Below, in pieces: positions 35,783 to 45,157 of a DNA stretch of 64,000 nucleotides. Every line of letters starts with the position of its first letter. Position 1 is the stretch's first letter. The position numbers were made by a program, and so were the translations under genes. The notes below the pieces were generated by a model that did not search any database, had not been told where the DNA came from, and saw only the letters and a program-made list of their open reading frames with translations. Source of the DNA: JBPOFY01 sp049889815 (GTDB lineage Bacteria; Verrucomicrobiota; Verrucomicrobiia; Opitutales; Coraliomargaritaceae); the NCBI GenBank assembly GCA_049889815.1, contig JBMHCR010000013.1, positions 62,001 through 126,000 on the forward strand, given 5' to 3'.

Positions 35783-36640
35783 ATGAATGAGGTGATTGAG
35801 GTATTATCCACTGGCGTGGGGCTTTCGATACAGGACTCTGGTCGCAGCGGTTGGCTTCGCTACGGGGTGCCGGTTGGAGGTGCCATGGATCGGCATGCGA
35901 TGAAACTTGCGAATCGCTTGCTTGGAAATCGAGACGATGCTCCGGTTCTGGAACTTGTGCACAGTGGTGTGAAGCTGCGGGTTTTAGCGGATACGTGGCT
36001 CGCTTTCGCGGGTGCGGATCTAGGATACTCGGTCGAACCTTGGCAGGCAAAGCGATTCGCGCCAGGAACTGTTTTGAATTTTCCGCGCCCGGTATCGGGC
36101 CTCTTCGCCTATGTTGCAGTTTTGGGGGGTGTGGTTTCGGACACATGGTTTGGCAGCGCATCGGCTGATCTGAGGAACGGTTTGGGGCAACGATTGGAGT
36201 CGGGTTCTCTGGTCAGTGCTTGGAGCGCGGAGCCAAATTTCTCAATAGAACGAATTGGAGCGCGCATCGCCTTACCAGAGGATCGACGCGACTTTCCAAA
36301 AAGCCTAGAACTGGATGTTTTGAAGGGGCCGCAGTTCGAATTGTTTGATGACGCGTCTCGGCGGGCCCTGGTTAGCAGTAAATGGACGGTATCGCCGCGA
36401 TCAGATCGCACTGGCTTTCGCTTGCAAGGCCCTAAGCTGAGGGTGCCAAATTCGATTAATAGCGAGCCGGTGTTGCCTGGCAGCTTCCAGATTCCGGGTA
36501 GCGGGCAGCCAATTGTTACGATGGTAGATGGCCCGACCGTGGGTGGCTATGCAAAACTGGCAGTGTTGCCGGATTGCGAGCGCGATAGGCTTGCTCAATG
36601 TGCGCCGGGCACGCAGGTTTCTTTTAAATGGATCGATTGA
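35783..36640 (+). CDS. pxpC: 5-oxoprolinase subunit C (KipA-like)
   Basis: A 285-residue biotin-dependent-carboxylase-like (allophanate hydrolase subunit 2 fold) subunit of 5-oxoprolinase. Recognised by GVGLSIQDSGRSGWLRYGVPVGGAMD (in parts: SIQDSGRSGW, GVPVGGAMD), GNRDDAPVLEL and, near the end, SDRTGFRLQGP and GYAKLAVLP. It overlaps the pxpA start by 13 nt, so the operon is translationally coupled. Confidence 0.9.
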   Translation: MNEVIEVLSTGVGLSIQDSGRSGWLRYGVPVGGAMDRHAMKLANRLLGNRDDAPVLELVHSGVKLRVLADTWLAFAGADLGYSVEPWQAKRFAPGTVLNFPRPVSGLFAYVAVLGGVVSDTWFGSASADLRNGLGQRLESGSLVSAWSAEPNFSIERIGARIALPEDRRDFPKSLELDVLKGPQFELFDDASRRALVSSKWTVSPRSDRTGFRLQGPKLRVPNSINSEPVLPGSFQIPGSGQPIVTMVDGPTVGGYAKLAVLPDCERDRLAQCAPGTQVSFKWID

Positions 36641-37347
36641 TACTCAACTGTGATCTCGGAGAAAATGAGTCAGCGGAGCAGACCGAGCAGCTGATGTCCT
36701 TGTTGGATGCAGCCAATATTTGCTGTGGCGTGCATGCGGGTAATGTCGAAAAGACCCGTGAAACATTGAAGATTGCTAAGGCGCATCATGTGCTAATCGG
36801 CGCGCACCCTGGAATGCCTAGCGCTGGTGGGCGCGGCAGCGAGCTGCCTTCAGGTCAGCTGTTTCGTGAGTTATTACTGAGTCAGTTAACGGTGTTTATG
36901 GAGCTAGCAGATGAGCTCCAAGTAGAAGTCGCTTATATAAAACTACATGGCAGTTTATACAGCGCAGTTGAAACCAGTGAGGAACTGCTCGCTGTCTATT
37001 TGGAAACCTTGCGTGAGTTGGATCGGCCGCTCGGTGTGGTTGCGCTCGCTGGCGGTTGCTGCGTGGCGGCATGCCGAAATGCGAAGCTAAAAGTATGGGA
37101 AGAGGCCTTCGCGGATCGCGCTTATCTCAGCGATGGTAGCTTAGTGAAGCGCTCTGATTCAGGCGCTGTGTTGGATATGTTTGATGCCTTGAGTCGTTAT
37201 AAACATTGGCGTGAGCACGGCGATTTCTTGACGCTTGATGGAGCTACCATCGCTTTGCGGGCGGATACTTTCTGTGTGCATTCGGACTCGCCAAATGCAC
37301 TTGAGCTACTGCGAGCGATCGTAGGGGAGGGTTTATCCCTCGACTGA
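36628..37347 (+). CDS. pxpA: 5-oxoprolinase subunit A (LamB/YcsF family)
   Basis: A 239-residue TIM-barrel subunit of 5-oxoprolinase, the likely catalytic partner in pyroglutamate opening. Diagnostic motifs are LNCDLGENE (6-14), ANICCGVHAGN (30-40), GAHPGMPSAGGRG and VAYIKLHGSLYS. Third gene of pxpBCA; the order B-C-A with overlaps differs from the A-B-C order common in enterics. No transporter or regulator adjoins. Confidence 0.93.
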   Translation: MDRLILNCDLGENESAEQTEQLMSLLDAANICCGVHAGNVEKTRETLKIAKAHHVLIGAHPGMPSAGGRGSELPSGQLFRELLLSQLTVFMELADELQVEVAYIKLHGSLYSAVETSEELLAVYLETLRELDRPLGVVALAGGCCVAACRNAKLKVWEEAFADRAYLSDGSLVKRSDSGAVLDMFDALSRYKHWREHGDFLTLDGATIALRADTFCVHSDSPNALELLRAIVGEGLSLD

Positions 37348-37519
37348 GCGAGTAGGCGGGTTTGGTTAGTCGAGAGGTGAGCTTTGTTTAGCCGAAGGTT
37401 CGAATCCTAGCTTCGAAACCGATGCTTTACATGCGAGGTCCAAGCTCTAACGTGGGTGTCTTGTAGGATTCTCAACCAAAATTGGCTGGGGATTGATCTG
37501 ATTGATTTTTTACCAATTT
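37348..37519. other. Intergenic region between pxpA and lpxC/fabZ with a hairpin
   Basis: GGTTCGAA (37397-37404) and TTCGAAACC (37412-37420) can pair with one bulge, 3' of the pxp operon. The strand has no T-tract after it. The promoter of lpxC/fabZ-lpxA is probably here but is not obvious. Confidence 0.4.
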
Positions 37520-38854
37520 ATGAAACAACGCACCATCCTGAGGGAGGTCTCAATTAAGGGAAAATCTTTGCACACAGGCGAAGAAGTCCAACTTACGATC
37601 AAGCCAGCCGCTGAGAACCATGGTATCGTTTTCAAGCGCACTGATCTTTACGGTAAGCCTGAGCTGAAGCCGGTGATTGAGTTGGTGGAGGACTTGGTGC
37701 GTAGCACGACGATTGCTGATGGCCATGCTAAGGTGCATACGGTTGAGCACGTTTTGAGTGCCCTGCACGGGTGCGGTGTGGACAACGTGCTAATTGAAAT
37801 GGACGCTAGTGAACCGCCGATCTTGGACGGTTCAGCCAAACACTTTGTCAATTTGATTCACCAAGCGGAGCCCGTCGAGCAGGATGCAGAGCGCGAGTAT
37901 TTTGTCCTCGACGAGCCGATTTCTGTCACGCGTGGCGCTAGTTCCATCATTGCGTTGCCGCACGATGGATTTCGTGTGACCTGTACTTCAACGGATGATC
38001 GCGGAATTCATACTCAGCATTTAAGCCTAGACGTAGATCCTGAGATTTATGTGGCGGAGATTGCTCCTGCTCGAACGTTTACCATATACGAAGATATCGA
38101 AGAGCTCTTGAAGCTGGGTAAGATCAAGGGGGGTAGTCTCGACAGTGCGATTGTTATTAAGGGTGATAAGATTGTATCCAAGGAACCACTACGATTTAAA
38201 GACGAGTTTGTTCGTCATAAAATTTTGGACATCGTAGGGGATATCGTATTGGCGGGCATGCCGATAAAAGCTCATATCATTGGTGTGCGTCCTGGACATG
38301 CACTTAATGCTGAACTTTCAAAGGTCTTGCGAAAGAAGATTCTCGAGAAGGCCGGGGGGAAGAAGTCAGACTCTGTCAAGAAAAAGGCTGCTGTTGTGCA
38401 AGCCAGTGAGACAACGATGGATATTCGCAGGATTCTAGATACCTTGCCGCATCGTTATCCCTTCGTTATGATTGATAAGGTCGTTGAGATCATCAACGAA
38501 GACGAGTTGATCGCGCTTAAGAATGTGACCATCAATGAGCCGTATTTCCAGGGGCACTATCCGGGGCGACCGGTCATGCCCGGCGTCCTTCAGGTCGAGG
38601 CAATGGCGCAGGCAGCGGGTGTTTTATTGCTGAGAAAGCTACCGGTTGAGGAAAACAAAATCGCGTTCTTTATGAGCGTAGACAAAGTTAAGTTTCGTCA
38701 GGCTGTGGAGCCGGGTGATTCGCTCGAGATTCATGTGAAGTTAATCAAGATTCGTGGAAATAAGATCGCGACAGCGACGGGTGAATGCAAGGTTGGCGGC
38801 AAAGTTGCCTCCAGTGCTGAGCTTATGTTTATGCTCGCTGATGCATCGGAATAG
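37520..38854 (+). CDS. LpxC-FabZ bifunctional fusion (UDP-3-O-acyl-GlcNAc deacetylase / 3-hydroxyacyl-ACP dehydratase)
   Basis: A 444-residue fusion. Residues 1-290 are LpxC, the zinc deacetylase committing lipid A synthesis: KGKSLHTGEEV, the Zn ligand His in HTVEHVLSALHG, then FVRHKILDIVGD with the second His and Asp, and HIIGVRPGHALN. Residues about 305-444 are FabZ: LPHRYPFVMIDKV (catalytic His), GHYPGRPVMPGVLQVEAMAQ (catalytic Glu), and a complete hotdog fold. The lysine-rich linker is about 295-310. The start is the ATG at 37520 rather than the TTG at 37502. The fusion is known in Bacteroidetes and some other Gram-negatives. lpxA follows 14 nt later. Confidence 0.95.
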   Translation: MKQRTILREVSIKGKSLHTGEEVQLTIKPAAENHGIVFKRTDLYGKPELKPVIELVEDLVRSTTIADGHAKVHTVEHVLSALHGCGVDNVLIEMDASEPPILDGSAKHFVNLIHQAEPVEQDAEREYFVLDEPISVTRGASSIIALPHDGFRVTCTSTDDRGIHTQHLSLDVDPEIYVAEIAPARTFTIYEDIEELLKLGKIKGGSLDSAIVIKGDKIVSKEPLRFKDEFVRHKILDIVGDIVLAGMPIKAHIIGVRPGHALNAELSKVLRKKILEKAGGKKSDSVKKKAAVVQASETTMDIRRILDTLPHRYPFVMIDKVVEIINEDELIALKNVTINEPYFQGHYPGRPVMPGVLQVEAMAQAAGVLLLRKLPVEENKIAFFMSVDKVKFRQAVEPGDSLEIHVKLIKIRGNKIATATGECKVGGKVASSAELMFMLADASE

Positions 38855-38868
38855 GAGCGGTTCTTAAC

Positions 38869-39645
38869 ATGGCGACAGAGATTCATCCGACTGCTATTAT
38901 TGAGAGCGGCGCCGAGCTTGATGACGGAGTCGTCGTCGGCGCATACGCATATATCGGCGCTCAGGTAAAGATCGCCAAAGGCACACAAGTGATGCATCAC
39001 GCGACTGTTGATGGAGCCACCACGATGGGTGAGGGCAACGAAGTACATCCCTACGCCTATGTCGGAGGAAAAACGCACGATAAGAAATATCGGGGTGGTG
39101 TGCACGGTTTGGAGATTGGATCGAACAACGTCTTTCGTGAGTTCACTACGATTCACTGCGCGACGACCGAAGGTATGTTGACCTCGGTAGGAGATGGTAA
39201 TTTAATCCTCGCCTATGGCCACATTGCACACGAGTGCCGCGTCGGGAATCACCTAGTGATGAGCAGTCACTCCGCACTTGGTGGTCATGTCGAGGTGGGA
39301 GACCGTGTGAATATTGGCTGGGGTGCGGGCGTGCACCAGTTCTGCAGAATTGGAGATTACGGAATGGCAGGTGCCTCCTCAAAGGTGGTGCAGGATGTTC
39401 CCCCTTATATGATTGCGGATGGCAACCCGGCAACTGTGCGCACGACGAATAAGGTGGGCCTGGAGCGAGCCGGATTTTCGGGCGAGGACATCGCCTTGAT
39501 GCGCCGTATCTATAAGATTTTTTACAGGGAAGGGCTCAATCGTAGGCAGGCTTCTGAAAAATTGCGTGCGGATGCCGATGCGGGCAATGTACTCGCAAAA
39601 ACCTTTCTGGAGTTTGCCGAATCTAGCGAGCGGGGGCTTTCATAG
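38869..39645 (+). CDS. lpxA: UDP-N-acetylglucosamine acyltransferase
   Basis: A 258-residue trimeric left-handed beta-helix acyltransferase that starts lipid A synthesis. Hexapeptide repeats run from about 6 to 190. The catalytic His is in YGHIAHECRVGNH (His at about 125), and GGKTHDKKY and NNVFREFTTIHC are family blocks. The helical C-terminal domain follows. An AGGAG Shine-Dalgarno is upstream. Operon with lpxC/fabZ, the common arrangement. Confidence 0.96.
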   Translation: MATEIHPTAIIESGAELDDGVVVGAYAYIGAQVKIAKGTQVMHHATVDGATTMGEGNEVHPYAYVGGKTHDKKYRGGVHGLEIGSNNVFREFTTIHCATTEGMLTSVGDGNLILAYGHIAHECRVGNHLVMSSHSALGGHVEVGDRVNIGWGAGVHQFCRIGDYGMAGASSKVVQDVPPYMIADGNPATVRTTNKVGLERAGFSGEDIALMRRIYKIFYREGLNRRQASEKLRADADAGNVLAKTFLEFAESSERGLS

Positions 39646-39656
39646 TTGCCTTGGTC

Positions 39657-40655
39657 TCACTCGATTCTGGGGACGTAGATCGATGAGGCGCCAAGTAATT
39701 CATCAGTGATTGGATGACGGATCTCGCAAGCGGCGTAGTTCTCGCGCCCGCCGAGCTCGGATCGGAGAAGAAGGTATTTTCGTGCGATCTCTCTCGCTTC
39801 CATTCCGAAATCAATCGGAACGCTTTCGTTAGGGAGCCACTTGAATACGAGTGTGTCGGGTCTAGCTTCAATTGAAATTGAATCGTAGTTTTGGTGCAGC
39901 CAGATGCGCATCTGCGTTAGGTAGTAGGCTTCGCCTTTATCAGTATTGAGATCGACACCGCCCGGATTGGTCTTTTCCGGCTTCCGCATGAATGGCTTGA
40001 GCTTATATCGATCTCCATGCCCCTGTCTGAACCATTCGAAAAAATTGGTCTCTTCGATCGAAAGACTGAGGAAGTTTCCATTTACCGAGCAATAAATCTC
40101 GTCCGGCGCCTTCAGTGCCACGACCTCAACCGTGAGCCCTTCTTTAAACTCCATATAACCGTATTCCTGATCTTGATAGCGGATCGGAACTCGTTTTGTC
40201 ATTTTGAGCTCGAGCGTTTTTGGCCAGAGTTGCTTGCTACGACTGATCTCCGGGTAAGTGATTTCCTTTATGGGGAGGGGATCGGGTGGCGGTGGCGCGA
40301 TCGTTTCAGTTTCCAGAGCTACTTCTGCTCCTTGCAGTTCAGGTTCAGGCTCGGGTGCACTTTCACTAATTTCAACCGTCCTTGCGGGCGCTTGTTGGAT
40401 CGCTTTCAAGCCGACGACTTTTCGGACTTTTTCCGCAATTGGAGACTTTCCGTCGGTCGCTGCCCAGACAAGAATCAGTACAAGAGCACTGGCGAGAATC
40501 ATGAAAAACATGATCACTTTCATTAGCGCTTTCTGCGCTTCGGTGGTCTTTTGAGGCTTCTTTTTCAAAAGGTAACGATCTCGCTTATAAGAGCCGTGGT
40601 CAAGTTTGCCTTCGACCGATCTTGAATTGGACGAATCTTTCGGTTGATTGATCAA
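39657..40655 (-). CDS. Membrane-anchored hypothetical protein
   Basis: A 332-residue protein. A basic cytoplasmic N-terminus (1-44) precedes one transmembrane helix (about 45-67), a Pro/Glu-rich linker (about 90-130) and a C-terminal periplasmic domain with conserved-looking phrases KRVPIRYQDQEYGYMEF and RIWLHQNYDSISIEA. No family recognised. It resembles the single-pass architecture of cell-envelope linker proteins. It is convergent with lpxA and divergent from the aldo-keto reductase gene, with which its start overlaps if the longer frame of that gene is used. Confidence 0.65.
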   Translation of the reverse strand: MINQPKDSSNSRSVEGKLDHGSYKRDRYLLKKKPQKTTEAQKALMKVIMFFMILASALVLILVWAATDGKSPIAEKVRKVVGLKAIQQAPARTVEISESAPEPEPELQGAEVALETETIAPPPPDPLPIKEITYPEISRSKQLWPKTLELKMTKRVPIRYQDQEYGYMEFKEGLTVEVVALKAPDEIYCSVNGNFLSLSIEETNFFEWFRQGHGDRYKLKPFMRKPEKTNPGGVDLNTDKGEAYYLTQMRIWLHQNYDSISIEARPDTLVFKWLPNESVPIDFGMEAREIARKYLLLRSELGGRENYAACEIRHPITDELLGASSIYVPRIE

Positions 40656-40694
40656 AGATTGCCACTCGCTGCCTTATTCCCCAAACAAGACTTC

Positions 40695-41714
40695 ATGGAA
40701 AGAAGACGTTTAGGTAAAAGCGGCCTTGTGGTTTCGGAGATTTGTCTGGGTACGATGACTTTTGGTTCACAGTTGGATGAAAAGGCATCGTTTGCGATCA
40801 TGGATCATGCGGTCGATCACGGCATCGATTTTATCGATACTGCAGAGATGTATCCAGTGCCGCCAAAAGAGGAGTGGGTGCACCGCACGGAAGCGATCGT
40901 AGGAAAGTGGCTCAAGGGGAAAGACCGAAGCTCAGTCATTCTAGCGACAAAGATTGCTGGCCCAGGGCATGCGTGGTTCCGCCCACCCGTGCGTGGAGGG
41001 TTGACGGCTTTGGACCGCGTGCAGATACGCACCGCAATCGAGGGGAGTCTGCGTCGTCTGCAGACGGATTACATCGATCTCTATCAAATTCACTGGCCAG
41101 ACCACGACTTTGGTTATCAGGAGATTTTGCAAACGCTCACCGAGTTGCAGGAAGAGGGTAAAGTGCGTGTCAGCGGGACCTCGAATGAAACAGAGTGGGG
41201 GGTGATGAAGTCGAACCAAGTAGCTGCCGAGAATGGCTTCGCTCGCTTTGAGACGATTCAAAACAATTTTTCGATCAATCATCGACGTTTTGAAGACGCC
41301 TTAGCGGATATCTGTCGCCGTGAGGGAATGAGTCTATTGCCGTATTCGCCGATCGGTGGCGGCGTGCTTTCTGGTAAATACAATGGCGGGCAACTGCCGA
41401 AGGGCGCTCGGTTTTCCGACTACATAGAAAGCGGGGGGCCGCGCCAGAAAGAGATGGCGGCGCGCTTCGTGAATGAGAAGAGTCGAGCGACGTCCGAGGA
41501 ATTGACCGAGCTTGCGGCAGAAATCGGTATCGATGTCGTCACGCTTGCTGTCGCATGGAGTAAGCAGCACGACTACGTTGCCTCAACAATTGTCGGTGCC
41601 AACTCGATTGAACAGCTCGCACCGAGCCTCGCCGCAGCTGACCTTAAGCTCAGTGATGACACCCTTGCAAAGATCGACGCCATTAGTGCTAAGTATCCAT
41701 ACCCGATGGGCTAA
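40695..41714 (+). CDS. Aldo/keto reductase, Tas-like
   Basis: A 339-residue NADPH-dependent oxidoreductase with TIM-barrel fold. It starts MERRRLGKSGLVVSEICLGTMTFG (in part LGKSGLVVSEICLG). Motifs: DFIDTAEMYPVPPKEEW (catalytic Asp and Tyr), the Lys in ILATKIAGPG, and YIDLYQIHWPDHD (catalytic His). The PVPP segment after EMY marks the Tas subgroup. The start is the ATG at 40695; the longer frame overlaps a divergent gene. Physiological substrate unknown. Confidence 0.88.
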   Translation: MERRRLGKSGLVVSEICLGTMTFGSQLDEKASFAIMDHAVDHGIDFIDTAEMYPVPPKEEWVHRTEAIVGKWLKGKDRSSVILATKIAGPGHAWFRPPVRGGLTALDRVQIRTAIEGSLRRLQTDYIDLYQIHWPDHDFGYQEILQTLTELQEEGKVRVSGTSNETEWGVMKSNQVAAENGFARFETIQNNFSINHRRFEDALADICRREGMSLLPYSPIGGGVLSGKYNGGQLPKGARFSDYIESGGPRQKEMAARFVNEKSRATSEELTELAAEIGIDVVTLAVAWSKQHDYVASTIVGANSIEQLAPSLAAADLKLSDDTLAKIDAISAKYPYPMG

Positions 41715-41757
41715 GGCGCCCCTACGTTTTTTAACGGAACCATAATTCTCAAGATAC

Positions 41758-42690
41758 ATGCCAGACTTTGACACTGAGAAAACCTATACCTTAAACGACC
41801 TCGGAAAGGTCGATTTCGGTGGCACGCCGCTAGCGGTGCTAGGACATCCGATCAAACACTCGGTGAGTCCGGTAATGCACAATGCAGCGTTGGCAAAAAT
41901 GCGAGCGCAAGATTCGCGTTTTACAGATTGGACTTACTTTCGTTTTGAGGTGCCACCTGAAGATTTGCCTGAGGCACTCCCACTTTTTCATAAACATAAC
42001 TTTCTGGGGCTCAATTTAACCATTCCACACAAGGTGGATGCCTTGAGTTTGATTAAAGGAATCTCACCAGATGCGGAATGCATGGGTGCGGTGAATACTC
42101 TGGTCTGGGATGAATTCGGCTATGATGGTTTTAATACCGATGGCTACGGATTGAAGACTGGTTTGATGCAGGATCTCGGAGTATCGATGAAGGGTGCTAC
42201 GGTCGTTCTACTAGGTTCCGGTGGTGCAGCACGCGCTGCGGCGGTGCAGTGTGTGCTCGATGGTTGCGAGAAACTCTACATCGGGAACCGTACGCCCGAG
42301 CGACTGCAGTCAGTCATGAATGTCGTGGGAGCGATGCGCGGGGGTGAGGTTGCTGAGGCTTTTGCGATCGACGATTTTCCGAAGGAACTCCCAGATGCGG
42401 GCGTGGTGGTCAATGCCACTTCACTGGGTCTCAGAGAATCCGATCCCGCGCCGATGGATGTCGCACAGCTTTCTTTAGGTTGGAAGGTTTATGATATGAT
42501 TTATAATCCGGCGCAGACAACGTTACTTAAAGAGGCAACTGCACACGGACTGGCTACTGCAAATGGCTTATCCATGCTGGTGCATCAGGGAGCACGTTCT
42601 TTAGAAATATGGTCGCATGTTGAGGTGAGTTCGCATGCAATGATGACGGCCGCATTGCATAAGCTAAATCTACGCCCGCGCTATGATTGA
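41758..42690 (+). CDS. aroE: Shikimate dehydrogenase
   Basis: A 310-residue NADP-dependent enzyme reducing 3-dehydroshikimate to shikimate in aromatic amino acid synthesis. Substrate-site motifs: LGHPIKHSVSPVMHNAAL (29-46), GLNLTIPHKVDAL with the catalytic Lys, and FNTDGYG with the catalytic Asp. The nucleotide loop is LGSGGAARAA. It is longer than E. coli AroE (272) owing to an N-terminal extension and an insert near 60. It overlaps the prepilin peptidase gene by 8 nt. Confidence 0.92.
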   Translation: MPDFDTEKTYTLNDLGKVDFGGTPLAVLGHPIKHSVSPVMHNAALAKMRAQDSRFTDWTYFRFEVPPEDLPEALPLFHKHNFLGLNLTIPHKVDALSLIKGISPDAECMGAVNTLVWDEFGYDGFNTDGYGLKTGLMQDLGVSMKGATVVLLGSGGAARAAAVQCVLDGCEKLYIGNRTPERLQSVMNVVGAMRGGEVAEAFAIDDFPKELPDAGVVVNATSLGLRESDPAPMDVAQLSLGWKVYDMIYNPAQTTLLKEATAHGLATANGLSMLVHQGARSLEIWSHVEVSSHAMMTAALHKLNLRPRYD

Positions 42691-43624
42691 GACATTTGAG
42701 TTTATAAACGAAGACTTCCCTGGGTTTTTCGCCGGTGTTGTTTTTGTCTTTGGCGCGATAGTTGGTAGTTTTCTTAATGTATGCATTTATCGGATACCTG
42801 CTGAGAAGTCTGTGATCTTTCCAGGTTCCACTTGCGGCTGCGGACAGCCCATCCCCTGGTATCACAATATTCCGATTTTCACCTGGATTATTCTGCGAGG
42901 GAAAGCGAACTGCTGTGGTGCGAAATTTAGTATTCGCTATCCCGCAATCGAGTTGCTCACCGGTTTGTTATTTCTGGCGAGTTGGCTCTTGCATGCGCCG
43001 ATTCCGGCGATCATCGGGATGCTCTATATCTCCTTCCTGATCTGCTCTACCTTTATCGATTTGGACCACATGATCATACCCGACCGTTTCTCAATCGGTG
43101 GCATGGTCATCGGTGTAATTTTATCAACGATCTTTCCTTCCCTGCATGGTATTGAAGCGGTGCCGGTCGTTGCAAATATCAAGTCCTGTGTGCTGTCCAT
43201 CATTGGAGCAATCGTGGGCGCTGGATTGGTCTACTGGATTGCGGTTCTCGGTGAAGCTGTTTTTCGCAAGCCCGCAATGGGCGAAGGTGACGTGAAATTT
43301 GTGGGTTTCATCGGTGCCTTTTGTGGATGGCAAGGCGCTGTGTTTTCCATGTTCGGCGGGGCTCTGTTGGGTTCGATCATTCTCTTGCCGATCATGCTGG
43401 TGGCACGGTTGATGGGGAAAGATTTTTCACCGCAGCAGGAGATAGAAACAGACGAAGTTGAAGCCAGTGAGGCGTCGGAGGATCAAGAAGCTGATATTTC
43501 GATGGGTTTGGCGGTTCCGTTTGGCCCGATGTTAGCGGGTGCAGGATTGATTTATTTTTTAGGCGGGCATGTTCACGTCGATGCCTATTTTGCCGACTTT
43601 ACGCGCAATTTCTTCGGCCTCTAG
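42683..43624 (+). CDS. pilD: Type IV prepilin peptidase (A24 family)
   Basis: A 313-residue polytopic aspartic protease that cleaves and N-methylates type IV pilin or type II secretion pseudopilins. An N-terminal A24 domain has GAIVGSFLNVCIYRIP. The Cys motif reads CGCG...CCG instead of the usual two CxxC pairs. Catalytic Asps lie in FIDLDHMIIPD and GEGDVKF. About eight hydrophobic segments are visible, with an acidic cytoplasmic loop near 252-275. Other pilus genes are not in the window. Confidence 0.88.
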   Translation: MIETFEFINEDFPGFFAGVVFVFGAIVGSFLNVCIYRIPAEKSVIFPGSTCGCGQPIPWYHNIPIFTWIILRGKANCCGAKFSIRYPAIELLTGLLFLASWLLHAPIPAIIGMLYISFLICSTFIDLDHMIIPDRFSIGGMVIGVILSTIFPSLHGIEAVPVVANIKSCVLSIIGAIVGAGLVYWIAVLGEAVFRKPAMGEGDVKFVGFIGAFCGWQGAVFSMFGGALLGSIILLPIMLVARLMGKDFSPQQEIETDEVEASEASEDQEADISMGLAVPFGPMLAGAGLIYFLGGHVHVDAYFADFTRNFFGL

Positions 43625-43766
43625 GTGCTTACACGGTTAGACTGTTTGAGCACGCTCTTTCTATTCTAAGGCCTCTATGTCACGTGTGCCACATAGTTGT
43701 TGGTTCCCTATCATTGCTGTCGCTAGTTGACGAGGCCTGCGAATCCTTTTTGGTCACTCTCAACTG

Positions 43767-44828
43767 TCACGAACTTTCCGGGAAATAAGCTGCATCGCCA
43801 GAAAGTCCGAGTGTAATAGTAATATTAAGAAAGGTGAGTTCTCCCATAGATTGGCAGGACATGAAACGGAAGTCATTGTGTAGCTTCGCTAGTTCCTCTC
43901 TCAGTTGATAAGTATTTTCCATACTGGAAATCTGATCGGCACACATGCAGGTCCGCAAGTGTTGGACACGCGGGAGTGCGAAATTGAGGCGGCGTTTAAT
44001 GAGCGTCCGCTCTTCCCGTTGATACTGCTTACTGGTTTCTATGTTGATTAAATCGGTGCAGAGTTTAACGACTGGAAAGTTGTTTTTAAAAAACTGCGGC
44101 AGGTAAAGCGTGCGGCGGCCCTCGTAGCTCTGTTGGTCGAAGTCGATGGCGCGCACACGATATTGGCTTTGGTCGAAGTCCGGAGTCACCTCGACCACGT
44201 AATTATAGGCACGCATGTCGCCGAGTAGGCGCACGAAGCAGCGTTCATTGAATTTAATGAACTCCTTGGCGAGTCGCACCTCGTGCAGATCCGAGCGCTG
44301 TAGATAGTGGTGAATGAAGTCGTCGCCCGGTACACCGATGATGTGCTCCTCGATCAGGGTGTCGCCGTGCACAAGGAAGTTGATATGGTTGGGCGAAAGT
44401 AGTTCTTCGAGCTCGAGACCATAGATGCGTGATGCGTCTGCCTTCTTTACGTAGAAATAATCGTGGTTGTCGTTATATTGATTCACCACACGCACACGCA
44501 TGGGTTTGGTGTTACCGAAGGTACAGAAGTCAACACGGTCGATATAGAGATTTGGAAGGATGGATTCGTCGCCACCCGAGCGCAGCAGGACGTAGATGCG
44601 CTTCAAGCCATCATATAATTCGCGGCCGAGTTGCTGTTCGTAGATCAGCGTTTGCCAAAGCGTGTCTTCTCCGTCTCGGCTGACCAACGGAAATGAGTCT
44701 TCATACCTCAGCAGGTCTTCGTAGACAATTGGAAGTGTCATCGCCCGATGGAACTCTTGTAGGTATTCGCGGAAGAGCCCGTTGATCGGAAAAAACTGTT
44801 TTCGTTGTTGTGGGGCTGCGGCTGGCAT
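43767..44828 (-). CDS. Conserved hypothetical protein
   Basis: A 353-residue soluble protein with no signal peptide or membrane segment. Noted motifs: LLRSGGDESILPNLYIDRVDF, HGDTLIEEHIIGVPGDDFI, and later RVRAIDFDQQSYEG followed by YLPQFFKNN. The HGD...IDFD spacing recalls phosphotransferase-like folds, but no P-loop or complete kinase motif is seen, so I do not assign one. It stands alone between pilD (convergent) and the SRP RNA/dnaX (divergent). Confidence 0.7.
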   Translation of the reverse strand: MPAAAPQQRKQFFPINGLFREYLQEFHRAMTLPIVYEDLLRYEDSFPLVSRDGEDTLWQTLIYEQQLGRELYDGLKRIYVLLRSGGDESILPNLYIDRVDFCTFGNTKPMRVRVVNQYNDNHDYFYVKKADASRIYGLELEELLSPNHINFLVHGDTLIEEHIIGVPGDDFIHHYLQRSDLHEVRLAKEFIKFNERCFVRLLGDMRAYNYVVEVTPDFDQSQYRVRAIDFDQQSYEGRRTLYLPQFFKNNFPVVKLCTDLINIETSKQYQREERTLIKRRLNFALPRVQHLRTCMCADQISSMENTYQLREELAKLHNDFRFMSCQSMGELTFLNITITLGLSGDAAYFPESS

Positions 44829-44963
44829 CGGGAATTATGGGCGGTTTTTCATCGAACCGCTTCTCCTCCGAAGTGACAAGGGCAATTCCTGCGAGTATTT
44901 GCTGCCTGAAAATAAATGATTTTTATGTTGAAGGAACCAGTAGACATACTGTCTCCTACAGAT

Positions 44964-45060
44964 GGCCGGGTCCTATGCAATGACGGACAGGTTAACCTCG
45001 TCAGGCCCGGAAGGGAGCAGCGATCGCCTAATCCTCATGTGCCGTAGGGTGCCTGGCCAC
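44964..45060 (+). ncRNA. ffs: Small signal recognition particle RNA (4.5S-type)
   Basis: About 95 nt. It holds the invariant SRP domain IV motif GTCAGGCCCGGAAGGGAGCAGC (split: GTCAGGCCCGG / AAGGGAGCAGC) at 45000-45021, bound by Ffh. Ends pair as GGCCGGG (44964) with GCCTGGCC (45051-45058), and internal strands GGTCCTATGC and GTAGGGTGCC extend the rod. A short T-run follows at 45061-45064. Its place immediately before dnaX is common in bacteria. Confidence 0.95.
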
Positions 45061-45157
45061 TTTTGTGTCTCGATATCACCTTTTTTCGAGACTTTGAAAA
45101 ATTGCTGAAAAAGCACCTTGCCTATCGGCTCATTTACAAGCTTTTCTAGTGTCTTTA

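Noticed and set aside
37397..37420. GGTTCGAATCC resembles a tRNA T-loop
   Set aside because: The flanking bases do not form the 5-bp T stem or an acceptor stem, and no anticodon arm lies upstream.
40017..40526. 169-codon plus-strand frame over the membrane-anchored hypothetical
   Set aside because: Phe-rich antisense shadow; the minus-strand frame has a clean transmembrane segment and a structured domain.
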